A stretch of DNA of 64,000 nucleotides from Ipomoea triloba (lineage: Eukaryota > Streptophyta > Magnoliopsida > Solanales > Convolvulaceae). The notes below the pieces were generated by a model, which was given only the letters and a program-made list of their open reading frames with translations, did no database searches and was not told where the DNA came from. Numbering within the stretch: the first letter of the stretch is position 1; each line of letters opens with the position of its first letter. The stretch spans positions 42,364 to 106,363 of the forward strand of contig NC_044920.1 of the NCBI RefSeq assembly GCF_003576645.1. The letters run 5' to 3'. The translations under genes were made by a program, and so were the position numbers. This document shows positions 1 to 10,700 of the stretch, piece after piece.

Positions 1-1645
1 TTTTACATGTTCCTGGTTTGTCTTCCTCTCTTTTATCTGTGCAACGCTTTGCAAAAGATAATAAAGTCTTTTTTGAGTTTCATCCATCCTTTTTTGTTGT
101 GAAGGATATAGCAACCAAGGCAATTCTTCTTCGCGACAATAGTTGCGGTGGTCTCTACACGCTGCCCATTCCGAAAAACAGTCCCCGTGCGTTTATCTCG
201 TCCCGTGCTTCCTCTTCCGTATGGCATGATCGTTTGGGACATCCTCATCAACGAGTCTTAGATCGTATTCTTCCTTTTTGTTCTGTTCGTGGTTCTAGTC
301 GCAATAACCGTTGTACTTCTTCTTTGTGTTCTGCGTGTCAATTGGGCAAGTCTGCTCGTTTCCCTTTGCCACGTGTAGACTCTGTTATTTCGAATATTCT
401 TGATTTGATTTATACTGATATTTGGGGACCAGCTCCTGTTTTGTCTTCTTCTTGTTATCGTTATTTTGTTCTTTTTGTTGATGATCATTCTCGTTACACG
501 TGGTATTATCCTATGAAATTGAAGTCTGACTTGTATGCCATTTTTGACAAGTTTCGTGCCTTAGTTGAACGGTCATTTAATCGCATAATTAAGGCTATTC
601 AGTCTGACTTAGGAGCTGAATGCAAAAAGTTACATACTGTTCTTCTTCAGTTAGGGATTAATCATAGACAATCCTATGCCTACACTCATGAACAGAATGG
701 TCGTGTTGAGAGGAAGCACAGGCATATTGTCGAAACTGGTCTTACTCTTATGGCTCGTGCGTCTGTTCCATCTCGTTTTTGGGACTTTGCTTTTGAAACT
801 GCTGTTTACTTGATTAATAGAATGCCATCTAGTGTTTTGCAGAATTCCAGTCCTCATTTATTGTTGCATAAATCTTCTCCCTCATACTCTTTTCTTCGTG
901 TGTTTGGTTGTCTTTGTTATCCTCACTTGCGTCCTTATAATCGTCACAAAATGTCATATCGGTCATCTCCTTGTGTCTTCTTAGGTTATCCTAAGTCTTT
1001 TAGGGGGTACAGATGCATGGACTTAACGACTAATAAGATTTATATCTGCAGACATGTACACTTTGACGAGAATGTGTTTCCCTTTGTTAGTAGGGTTGCT
1101 GTGCCATCTCCTCCCTCTGTGTAGAAGCCGTGGGCTGAATCGATTTTACAGGTATTGCCATCTTCTCTTGCTGATTCTGCTCAGGCTGATTCTCCTGTCA
1201 CCACCACTGCTGCTCCTACTCGTCAAAGAGGACGACCCCGTGGCAAGTCCACACGTCCGACTGTTCGCTCCCATGCAATGGCTACGAGGAGTCGGTCTGT
1301 GGCTCCACTTTTGGCTCTCTCTGCTCAGGCATGTCCTACCGAGCCTACTTGTTACACTCAGGCAGTTAAATTTTCTGAATGGCGAGAGGCAATGGATCTG
1401 GAGTTCAATGCGCTTTTGCACAATCAGACTTGGGTTCTAGTTCCTCCTCGCCCAGATATGAATGTGATTGGGTGTAAGTGGGTTTTTCGTACTAAACGTA
1501 AAGCTGATGGTTCAATAGAGAGGCATAAGGCGAGACTTGTGGCGAAAGGGTTTAATCAAGTTCCTGGTCAGGACTTTTTTGACACCTTTAGTCCGGTTGT
1601 GAAACCCACTACAGTCAGATTGCTTTTGAGTTTGGCTATTTCCTC
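1..1645 (+). other. Redundant contig copy of Copia A (assembly duplication)
   Basis: This stretch repeats 1936-3580 at a constant offset of 1935 bases. The only difference noticed is A at 1331 against C at 3266. It ends at the single N at 1646, mid-way through the reverse transcriptase. It carries the GAG-pre-integrase region, integrase core and start of reverse transcriptase of a Copia pol, with the same in-frame TAG (1122-1124) as the second copy. A sharp end at an N and near-perfect identity point to two overlapping contigs laid end to end rather than a biological tandem copy. Confidence 0.85.
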
Positions 1646-1646
1646 A
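1646..1646. other. Single-N contig join
   Basis: One unknown base separates two copies of the same element. The open frame that crosses it (1155-3059) is chimeric: it runs from reverse transcriptase of the left copy into protease of the right copy and is not a real gene order. Confidence 0.9.
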
Positions 1647-4600
1647 NGCAATTATGGCCATCTTGCACCAGCCTGCTTTTCTTTAATTGGCCGTGGACTC
1701 CAAGCTCATTTAACATATGCTGAGGATGTGCCGAATCTTGTGTCTGACTCGCATCTTTGGATTCCAGACACTGGGGCGACAAATCACGCGACCCCTGATA
1801 TTACTGCGCTCTCTACATCTGAAGAGTACACTGGTGGTGATGCTCTTCGAGTTGGTGATGGTACAGGTTTGCTTATTAGTCATACTGGTCATGCTTCTTT
1901 TTCTACCCCGTCTAAAGTATTTAGGATGTCTGATATTTTACATGTTCCTGGTTTGTCTTCCTCTCTTTTATCTGTGCAACGCTTTGCAAAAGATAATAAA
2001 GTCTTTTTTGAGTTTCATCCATCCTTTTTTGTTGTGAAGGATATAGCAACCAAGGCAATTCTTCTTCGCGACAATAGTTGCGGTGGTCTCTACACGCTGC
2101 CCATTCCGAAAAACAGTCCCCGTGCGTTTATCTCGTCCCGTGCTTCCTCTTCCGTATGGCATGATCGTTTGGGACATCCTCATCAACGAGTCTTAGATCG
2201 TATTCTTCCTTTTTGTTCTGTTCGTGGTTCTAGTCGCAATAACCGTTGTACTTCTTCTTTGTGTTCTGCGTGTCAATTGGGCAAGTCTGCTCGTTTCCCT
2301 TTGCCACGTGTAGACTCTGTTATTTCGAATATTCTTGATTTGATTTATACTGATATTTGGGGACCAGCTCCTGTTTTGTCTTCTTCTTGTTATCGTTATT
2401 TTGTTCTTTTTGTTGATGATCATTCTCGTTACACGTGGTATTATCCTATGAAATTGAAGTCTGACTTGTATGCCATTTTTGACAAGTTTCGTGCCTTAGT
2501 TGAACGGTCATTTAATCGCATAATTAAGGCTATTCAGTCTGACTTAGGAGCTGAATGCAAAAAGTTACATACTGTTCTTCTTCAGTTAGGGATTAATCAT
2601 AGACAATCCTATGCCTACACTCATGAACAGAATGGTCGTGTTGAGAGGAAGCACAGGCATATTGTCGAAACTGGTCTTACTCTTATGGCTCGTGCGTCTG
2701 TTCCATCTCGTTTTTGGGACTTTGCTTTTGAAACTGCTGTTTACTTGATTAATAGAATGCCATCTAGTGTTTTGCAGAATTCCAGTCCTCATTTATTGTT
2801 GCATAAATCTTCTCCCTCATACTCTTTTCTTCGTGTGTTTGGTTGTCTTTGTTATCCTCACTTGCGTCCTTATAATCGTCACAAAATGTCATATCGGTCA
2901 TCTCCTTGTGTCTTCTTAGGTTATCCTAAGTCTTTTAGGGGGTACAGATGCATGGACTTAACGACTAATAAGATTTATATCTGCAGACATGTACACTTTG
3001 ACGAGAATGTGTTTCCCTTTGTTAGTAGGGTTGCTGTGCCATCTCCTCCCTCTGTGTAGAAGCCGTGGGCTGAATCGATTTTACAGGTATTGCCATCTTC
3101 TCTTGCTGATTCTGCTCAGGCTGATTCTCCTGTCACCACCACTGCTGCTCCTACTCGTCAAAGAGGACGACCCCGTGGCAAGTCCACACGTCCGACTGTT
3201 CGCTCCCATGCAATGGCTACGAGGAGTCGGTCTGTGGCTCCACTTTTGGCTCTCTCTGCTCAGGCCTGTCCTACCGAGCCTACTTGTTACACTCAGGCAG
3301 TTAAATTTTCTGAATGGCGAGAGGCAATGGATCTGGAGTTCAATGCGCTTTTGCACAATCAGACTTGGGTTCTAGTTCCTCCTCGCCCAGATATGAATGT
3401 GATTGGGTGTAAGTGGGTTTTTCGTACTAAACGTAAAGCTGATGGTTCAATAGAGAGGCATAAGGCGAGACTTGTGGCGAAAGGGTTTAATCAAGTTCCT
3501 GGTCAGGACTTTTTTGACACCTTTAGTCCGGTTGTGAAACCCACTACAGTCAGATTGCTTTTGAGTTTGGCTATTTCCTCAAGTTGGGTGGTTAGGCAGC
3601 TTGACGTACACAATGCATTTTTGAATGGTGATTTGGCTGAGACTGTTTATATGCGTCAACCACCCGGGTATGCTGATGCTCAATTGCCTGATCACGTTTG
3701 TCTGTTGAAGCGTTCCTTATATGGCTTAAAGCAAGCTCCACGAGCTTGGTTTAATCAGCTGCATACTTTTTTACTCTCTATTGGGTTTATAGCTTCAAAG
3801 ACTGATGTGTCATTATTCTATTACTCTCGTGGTTCTGCATGTGTGTATCTTTTAGTATATGTTGATGACATTTTGGTAATGGGGACTGATGAGCTACTAG
3901 TGTCTGATTTACTCTCTAAACTGTCTACTGCTTTCAAAATTAGAGATCTTGGTGAACCTGGTTTCTTTCTTGGAATTGAGCTAGTTAAAACTAGCAATGG
4001 TGTTATTCTTTCTCAGCAGCGGTACATGTCAGACATCTTGAAACGGGCTGGAATGACTGATTGTAAACCTCTCGCAACTCCTATTTCTGCATCGAAAACT
4101 CCATTGCTTAATTCAGATTCATATGAAGATCCAACGAAATACAGGAGTTTGGCTGGTGCTCTCTAGTATCTCACAATTACACGGCCAGACTTATCCTTTG
4201 CGGTCAATCAATTGTGTCAACATATGCATGCTCCAACATTGTCTCACTAGGAGCAGCTAAAACGAGTGCTCAGGTATGTCAAAGGCACCCTCTCATTCGG
4301 CTTGCGTATAACTCAGTCAAATTCTAGAGAGCTTCATGCTTTCTCTGATTCTGACTGGGATGGTTGTCCTGAGGACCGTAAATCTACTAGTGGGTATGCA
4401 GTGTTTCTTGGCACCAATCTTATCTCTTGGGTGTGCAAGAAATAGAAGACAGTTGCAAGATCATCCACGGAAGCTGAGTATAAAGCCTTGGCTGATGTTT
4501 GTGCTGAGGTAATATGGATCATGTCCTTGCTGCGTGAGATCAAAATTGATGGCATCCCTACTCCCAAATTATGGTGTGACAATCTTGGTGCTACTTATAT

Positions 4601-4808
4601 GTGTGCGAATCCAATTTTTCATGCAAGAACTAAGCACGTGGAGATTGACTACCACTTTGTTAGAGATAGGGTTGCCAATGGAGATATTCAGGTTAACTTT
4701 ATTTCCACAAAAGATCAATTAGCTGATATCTTTACAAAAGCTTTGCCTAGTCCTAGATTTTCTTTTCTTAGGGACAAGCTTCAGGTTAGTAGTTTACCCT
4801 GCGCTTGA
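1647..4808 (+). pseudogene. Copia A pol polyprotein, four in-frame amber stops
   Basis: The frame holds the aspartic protease motif DTGATNH (near 1770), a GAG-pre-integrase motif WHDRLGHP, the integrase core (DLIYTDIWGP, then the HEQNGRVERKH block), reverse transcriptase ([29 protein letters not shown]) and RNase H (STEAEYKAL, KHVEIDYHFVRD). It stays in one reading frame from 1647 to the TGA at 4806-4808. It is broken only by TAG codons at 3057, 4164, 4248 and 4444. Three of these fall where Copia proteins normally have Gln (LQYLTITRPD, KKQKTV) or Trp (SHW). No frameshift was seen. As it stands the element cannot make a full polyprotein. Confidence 0.85.
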
Positions 4809-4815
4809 GGGGGAG

Positions 4816-4951
4816 TATTAGGACTCTCTGAGTTTGAGTCACGTTAGGACTAGCTATTCTACTCTACCTGAAACTCCCCTTGTATATATATCTCCTATTC
4901 CTCATCATTGTAATTGTTCAATTGAATCAATACAATATTCAGTTCTCATCA
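4816..4951 (+). repeat. 3' LTR of Copia A
   Basis: It starts TATTAGGACTC directly after the polypurine tract and ends near TTCTCATCA. It holds a TATATATATCTC promoter-like core. The same beginning, core and end recur at 10494-10642. The first bases read TA rather than the usual TG in both copies, perhaps a shared G-to-A change. Confidence 0.7.
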
Positions 4952-4952
4952 A

Positions 4953-5560
4953 AAGGAAATGAAATATTAGGAAAAACGAAATGAACATATTAATATTTTA
5001 CTGGAAATATAACACAACTTTCTCTACGAACAAATTAGTAACCACCAAATGAAATATTAGGAAAAAATTATGAAGGAAAAAAGAATGGAAATGAATATTA
5101 ATTTTTTTATGAAGGAAAATGGAAATGAATATATTTATAAGAAAATGAAATATTAGGAAAAATGAAATGATTATATTAATATTTCACTGGAAATATAACA
5201 ACTTTCCATATGAAAAATTAGTAACCAACAAATGAAATATTAGGAAAAAGTTATGAAGGAAAAGGGAATGTAAATCAATATTAATTATTTTTATGAAGGA
5301 AAAATGAAATGAATATATTTAAAAGGAAATGAAATATTAGGAAAAATAAAATGAATATATTAATATTTCACTGAAAATATAGCATAGCTTTCCCTACAAA
5401 AGAATTAGTAACCAACAAATGAAATATTAAGAAAAAATTATGAAGGAAAAAAGAATAACAATCAATAGTTCTTTTTATAAAGGAAATGAATATATTCAAA
5501 AGGAAATTAAAATATTAGGAAAAATGAAATGAATATATTAATATTTCATTGGAAATATAA
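4953..5560 (+). repeat. AT-rich tandem repeat of about 180 bp, 3.3 copies
   Basis: The phrase GAAATATTAGGAAAAA followed by TATTAATATTTCACTGGAAA recurs starting near 4955, 5141, 5322 and 5499, giving periods of about 186, 181 and 177 bases. Units differ by scattered substitutions and short indels. The unit length is in the range of plant satellite monomers, but with so few copies this is a local tandem duplication. Confidence 0.8.
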
Positions 5561-6089
5561 TCGGCAATTATATTATTATAATTATATGATTAAATATTAA
5601 TTAATTAATTAATTATAGATTATATTAATAAATACTACTCCATAATAATTAATATATAATAATAATAATATATGACAAACATATATTAATTAGTACACAT
5701 GTGACATGAACACGGCAGAATGTCAAACATATTTAATATATAATAATAATAATTTTTGTATATACGAATTGATATTCCTGTTAACGAAAAATAATTAATT
5801 TAGTTATCTAATAATATTCGATATAATTTATATAATTGTATATTGATCCAAATATTCTTAAAATGTTGTTAAAAATTCATTCCGTGCACGGACGAAAATA
5901 CTAGTATGCATAACAAAACAATACAAATAAGCATTAATCACTACTATTTTACCATTTTTTACCCACTTTTTTTTATAAAGACTAATTCAGACCCCACTTA
6001 ATTAATTCCATCACATAGTATTGGAACCCTATTCTTCAATTCCCATCTTGGGCATAATTAAGATTCATATTCTTTCCTTTCCCCCTTAA
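5561..6089. other. AT-rich intergenic DNA, nothing recognised
   Basis: Very AT-rich sequence with short TAA and TTAA runs and no open frame of interest. No gene, RNA or clear repeat boundary was recognised. Confidence 0.6.
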
Positions 6090-6091
6090 AT

Positions 6092-6130
<39 letters not shown>

Positions 6131-6464
6131 TCCGGATCAGGTAAGGATCCGGTGGACTAATCCAGATCATCCATTTGGACTAATCTAGCGGCTATGAATG
6201 CAACTACACAACAAAGTTGGCAAGATGCACAATATTCACACTATGAATGCACAACAAACTGGGAACGAATGCACAACAAACTGGGAACGAATGCATAACA
6301 AATGAATGCACAAAAAAATGAGTACTAATGCACAACAAACTGGGCACAAAAAAATTAAATTTATTGCATATAATTAATCACAACCATTGAATTATTTTAA
6401 TCAAAGGATCAAATAAGTCTACATGGTCCTCACCTAACTATAGGTCATTATTTGATCCTTAATC

Positions 6465-6495
<31 letters not shown>
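6090..6495 (+). repeat. (TA)n/(TG)n-flanked repeat with GAATGCACAACAAACT units
   Basis: A TA then TG microsatellite (about 6095-6130) and a TA run (about 6466-6492) bracket a segment in which GAATGCACAACAAACTGGGA recurs three to four times between 6244 and 6350. The segment begins GGATCAGGTAAGGATCC and ends near TTTGATCCTTAATC. Short non-coding elements inserted into TA microsatellites are known in plants, and this may be one. No transposase or clear target duplication is visible. Confidence 0.55.
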
Positions 6496-6921
6496 TCAGA
6501 ATCTAATTTTTCATATCTTGGGATGGCTAGAGAAGAACATGGCATCACTTCAACCACAGAGACAAAACAATTGGAAACAGAATAGATTGAGTTTGGAATT
6601 GATATATTCCGTGTATAGAATTTAAAATCGATAATGGTAAAGTAAAAGTGCTATATTCGTTGTTGTTGAAATTGGAATATAATGATATACTCTTACCACC
6701 ACTATATTATATTCTGTCTAAGACTTGCTATACCAAGTGCTGATAACATGTGTGTGTGTATTTAAAGAGTAGTTAGTAGTAGGTAGCTAGCTTTGCTTCA
6801 TCATAAATATATGCATTCACATACATCTGGCCTTTAATTATAAGAGAAGATCAATCTATCTATCTGATGTTATGTATTTATTTATATAATTAAATAAAAG
6901 GCTAGGCTGGGGTGGAGAGGC
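6496..6921 (+). promoter_or_regulatory. Upstream region of the K+ channel gene
   Basis: This 426-base stretch precedes the channel start codon and presumably holds its promoter and 5' leader. It has TA-rich patches such as TATTTATTTATATAATT (about 6873-6890). No single TATA box or known element can be singled out with confidence. Confidence 0.35.
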
Positions 6922-9900
6922 ATGGATGGAGGTAGAAGAAGATCGTCTGGTGAAGACTACTCAGAAGAGGAAGAAGAGTATAGGATTGAGGATCTAGGTG
7001 AAGGATCCAACAAGTCCTCTTGGAAGAAATTTAGTTTTAGGAATAATATTAACTGTATCCCTAGTAGCAGGCAAAGGCAAACACCCCACTCATGCCATGG
7101 CTTCCTCATCCATCCTGATAATAGGTCAGTACGTACGTATATGTTCCAATCCGTTGGTTGTTGCATATATGGATTGATTGCTTTAATTACTTGAGAAAAA
7201 TTATTAATTTTAATTTAAGGCGGCTGGGCTGGCAGGTGGTACCTACTGTGGACGCAGTTCATTCTGATATGGGCTGTTTACTCCTCATTCTTCACTCCGC
7301 TGGAGTTTGGATTCTTCAGAGGCCTCCCGGAGAATCTCTTCCTTCTAGACATAGCAGGCCAAATTGCCTTCCTTATAGACGTAGTTGTGCGCTTCTTTGT
7401 GGCCTACCGCGACGCTCACTCTTACCGCATTGTCTTCAATCCCAACCAAATTGCTATCCGCTACTTGAAATCTCGTTTTCTGGTTGATGTGCTCGGCTGC
7501 TTTCCATGGGATGCTATTTACAAGGTAATTACCTAGCTTTTTTCTTCGATCTATTTCTTTAATTTCGATCAGTGTGTGTTTACAGTTTATATATATGTGT
7601 TATACTAGCTAGGCTTGTGGCAGAAAAGAGCTTGTCCGATATCTTCTGTGGATTAGGCTAAGTCGAGCGCTTAGAGTGACCGAGTTTTTTGAAAAGCTGG
7701 AGAAAGACATCCGTATCAATTATCTGTTTACCAGGATTGTAAAACTTTTTGTGGTTGAACTATACTGCACACATACGGCTGCCTGCATCTTTTACTACCT
7801 GGCTACTACACTGCCTCCGTCGCAAGAAGGTTACACCTGGATAGGAAGTTTAAGGTTAGGTGATTATAGTTATGCGCACTTCAGAGATATCGACCTCTGG
7901 AAACGATATATCACATCATTGTATTTTGCTATTGTTACCATGGCCACTGTTGGTAAGCACCTACCCTATCGATCTACCCGGCATACCTTTAATAATTTGC
8001 TTTGCTTGGAAATTAATTAAATATAATATTCTTTCAGGATATGGAGAAATTCATGCCGTCAATATCCGGGAAATGATATTTGTTATGGCTTATGTTTCCT
8101 TAGACATGATTCTTGGTGCTTATCTACTGGGTAACATGGCAGCACTAATTGTTAGAGGATCAAAAACTGAGAGGTTTAGGGATAAAATGGCGGATCTTAT
8201 CAAGTACATGAACAGAAACAAGCTAGGGAAGAACATAAGCAAAGAGATTAAAAACCACGTTAGGTTACAGTATGAAAGCAGTTATCCTGAAGCCGAGATT
8301 CTTCAACATATTCCAGTTTCTATTCGAGCAAAGGTAATAAATAATACTCTGTATAATATAATCGATCGGAACTACCTAAGGGCGGGTACGGTGTGATTAG
8401 ACAATTATTTATATATATTGCTGAAATTAAATACTATTAACTTGTTTTTCAAAAAATAAAAAATAAAATACTATTAACTTAATTGTTATATGCTTACAAT
8501 GCAGATTTCACGAAAATTGTATGAGCCTTACATCAGGGAGGTCCCCCTTTTCAAAGATTGCTCTTATGGGTTCATCAAACAGATTGTAATTAGCCAGCCA
8601 TTTAACAATAATATATCTGAACATGAAACTAACTTTATTGTGTGTTGGTTTGTAAAAGCTAAGCTTAATTAGATTATTTTCTCTGATCGATCTAATGCAG
8701 GCAATCAGAGTGCATGAAGAATTTTTCCTTCCAGGAGAAGTAATAATGGAGCAGGGAAACATGGCCGATCAACTCTACTTTGTTTGCCATGGGAAACTGG
8801 TATGTATGTATGCATGTATAGCTTCGCTTCTGGATGGCCTTCAATTCCCTAGCTAGCCTTTCACAATTCAATATAATGCAACAATTCCTTTAAGGATCGG
8901 ATCGGAATTGAATTAACCCGGCCTGCCTGCCTGGCACTGGCTGTGGCTGCAGGGTGAAGTAAGAAACGCCGCAGAAGAAGAAGAAGAAGAAAATGGAACA
9001 GATGGATCCTCCTCTCTTACCAGTCTTGACACCTACAGCACCATTGGTGAAGTTTCTGTACTGTGTAATATCCCGGTTCCTTACACAATTCAAGTTGGTG
9101 AACTATCTAGACTACTGCGAATTGATAAGCAAACATTTCTGGAGATTGTCGGTATGTACTTCTCTGATGGGCGAAACATCATCAATAATCTCCTTGAGGC
9201 AAGTTCTTTAATTTAATTAAGGATTGATCAGATCGTCGAGAATATATATATATATGACACATACTGATTAGCTAGCTAGCTAGGATCTTGATAACGTACA
9301 ATTAAGATGGAACACTTATGTGATACATATAAATAATTCCAGGGAAAAGATCCAAACCTTGGGAAGAAGATATTGGAGTCAGACATAACACTAAACATCT
9401 CAAAACATGAATCTGAGTTGGCTATGAGATTAAATTGTGCAGCTCATGAGGGAGATCTCTATCGTCTGAGATGTCTAATCGGTGCTGGAGCTGACCCTGC
9501 TGGCGTAGATTACAATGGAAAATCACCTTTGGTAATATCTAATTTAATTATTTGTTTTAATTTAGAGCTAGCTAGCTACTTTACTGATGAAGGGAATAAC
9601 GTATAGTATTCTTCTGCGTGCAAATATAGCATCTTGCTGCATCCAAAGGACACGAAGATATTGCTCAGTTTCTGGTTCAAAAAGGGGTGAACATCAATCT
9701 TAGAGGTGAATTTAACTAGAGCAAGCATGCATAAATTCATATTGGAAAAACGTACTAGTAGATACGTTTTAATTTTCTACTACTAATACCCTTAGCTTGT
9801 TTCTGCAGATAACTTTGGCAACAATCCCTTGTTTGAAGCAATAAAGGGGGGCCATGATCATGTCACTTGTTTGCTTGTGAAAGCAGGAGCATCATTGGAT

Positions 9901-10476
9901 ATCGAAGACGCTGGAAGTTGTCTTTGCAATGTTGTTGCAAAAAAGGATATACAGTTTTTGAGAAGGCTTTTGGATAATGGAGTAAATCCTAATTCCAAAA
10001 ATTATGATCTCCGAACACCGCTTCACCTGGCTGCCTCTGAAGGATTTTATCAAATGTCGTCGTTACTTTTAGAAGCCGGGGCTACTGTCTTCGCAATGGA
10101 CAGGTACAACTTCATATATTTTAATTTTTATTTAACTCAATGGAGTAGCTCAAGTGGCAAATGAGCTCTCTTTGTGGAAAGTTTTTTTAGGGGAACTTGG
10201 GTTCAATTCCCCCTGGGCTAACTCTCGCCTCCCGAAAAAAAAATTTAATTTTTATTTGAATTATAAAATGTATTAAAGTTTTTATATAGCAGCTACCGCC
10301 TAATGTGCTTTCTTTGGGTGTATAGAAGAGGAATTACACCACTTGATGAAGCTCGGGTTAATGGAAACAAGAAGCTAATAAAGTTACTTGAAGATGTGAA
10401 GAATACTCAAATTTCAATGCATCAATATAAATCGCCTATCGAGAAAATTCATGATGCAATTAGTGACAATTATTAA
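6922..10476 (+). CDS. SKOR: Shaker outward-rectifying K+ channel (SKOR/GORK type)
   Basis: Eleven exons keep frame: 6922-7124, 7236-7524, 7613-7952, 8038-8333, 8505-8585, 8701-8799, 8953-9198, 9343-9531, 9630-9705, 9809-10103, 10326-10476; total 754 aa. Domain order is acidic N terminus, S1-S4 with the Arg-rich S4 (residues 173-185), pore loop, S6 with the DMI triplet (300-302) tied to K+ sensing in SKOR, cyclic-nucleotide-binding-like domain (about 405-520, LPGEVIMEQG) and ankyrin repeats (about 535-735). In plants such channels release K+ from stelar cells into xylem (SKOR) or from guard cells (GORK); which of the two this is cannot be told. Oddities: the filter reads TVGYGE instead of TVGYGD, intron 7 uses a GC donor (9199), and the protein stops about 70 residues early, without the KHA domain. 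The start is the first ATG that keeps the acidic N terminus. Confidence 0.9.
10120..10257 (+). mobile_element. tRNA-derived SINE-like insertion in channel intron 10
   Basis: The insert (about 10134-10243) carries an RNA polymerase III A-box-like TAGCTCAAGTGG and a B-box GGTTCAATTCC at tRNA-like spacing, followed by a short A run. TTTAATTTTTATTT flanks it on both sides (10120-10133, 10244-10257), which would be the target duplication. The matching intron in the duplicated exon copy (about 14097-14125) lacks the insert. Alignment at the left edge leaves a few bases of doubt about the exact boundary. Confidence 0.7.
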
Positions 10477-10493
10477 TAAAATTTCACATGTAA

Positions 10494-10642
10494 TATTAGG
10501 ACTCTATGTATTTGAGTCAGAGTATGACTACTTATCTTAGTCTCCTTATCCTAGTCTTCCTATGATTCTCCTTGTATATATATCTCGTGCCTGTATTATT
10601 GTGATCAAGTTTTGTACGTTAATACAATTTAAAGTTCTCATA
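10494..10642 (+). repeat. 5' LTR of Copia B
   Basis: It begins TATTAGGACTCTATG, shares the TGTATATATATCTC core with the LTR at 4816-4951, and ends AAGTTCTCATA just before TGGTATCAG. As in Copia A the first two bases are TA instead of TG. Confidence 0.75.
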
Positions 10643-10700
10643 TGGTATCAGTTAGCCAGTGTTCTTATTCTCTCTTCTTTTTTTCATTCCTTTTGTCCCT

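Larger units (their letters stand above)
1647..4951 (+). mobile_element. Copia A, LTR retrotransposon lacking its 5' end
   Basis: Domains run protease, integrase, reverse transcriptase, RNase H, which is the Ty1/Copia order. The polypurine tract GAGGGGGAG follows the pol stop and leads into a short 3' LTR (4816-4951). The 5' LTR and gag are not present before the contig join. The short LTR and its close likeness to the LTR at 10494-10642 show that the copies on either side of the K+ channel gene belong to one family and lie in the same orientation. A short LTR would fit the Ale/Retrofit group, but this lineage call is an inference. Confidence 0.9.

Noticed and set aside
1155..3059. 634-codon polyprotein
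   Set aside because: It crosses the N at 1646 and has domains in an impossible order; it is a contig-join chimera.
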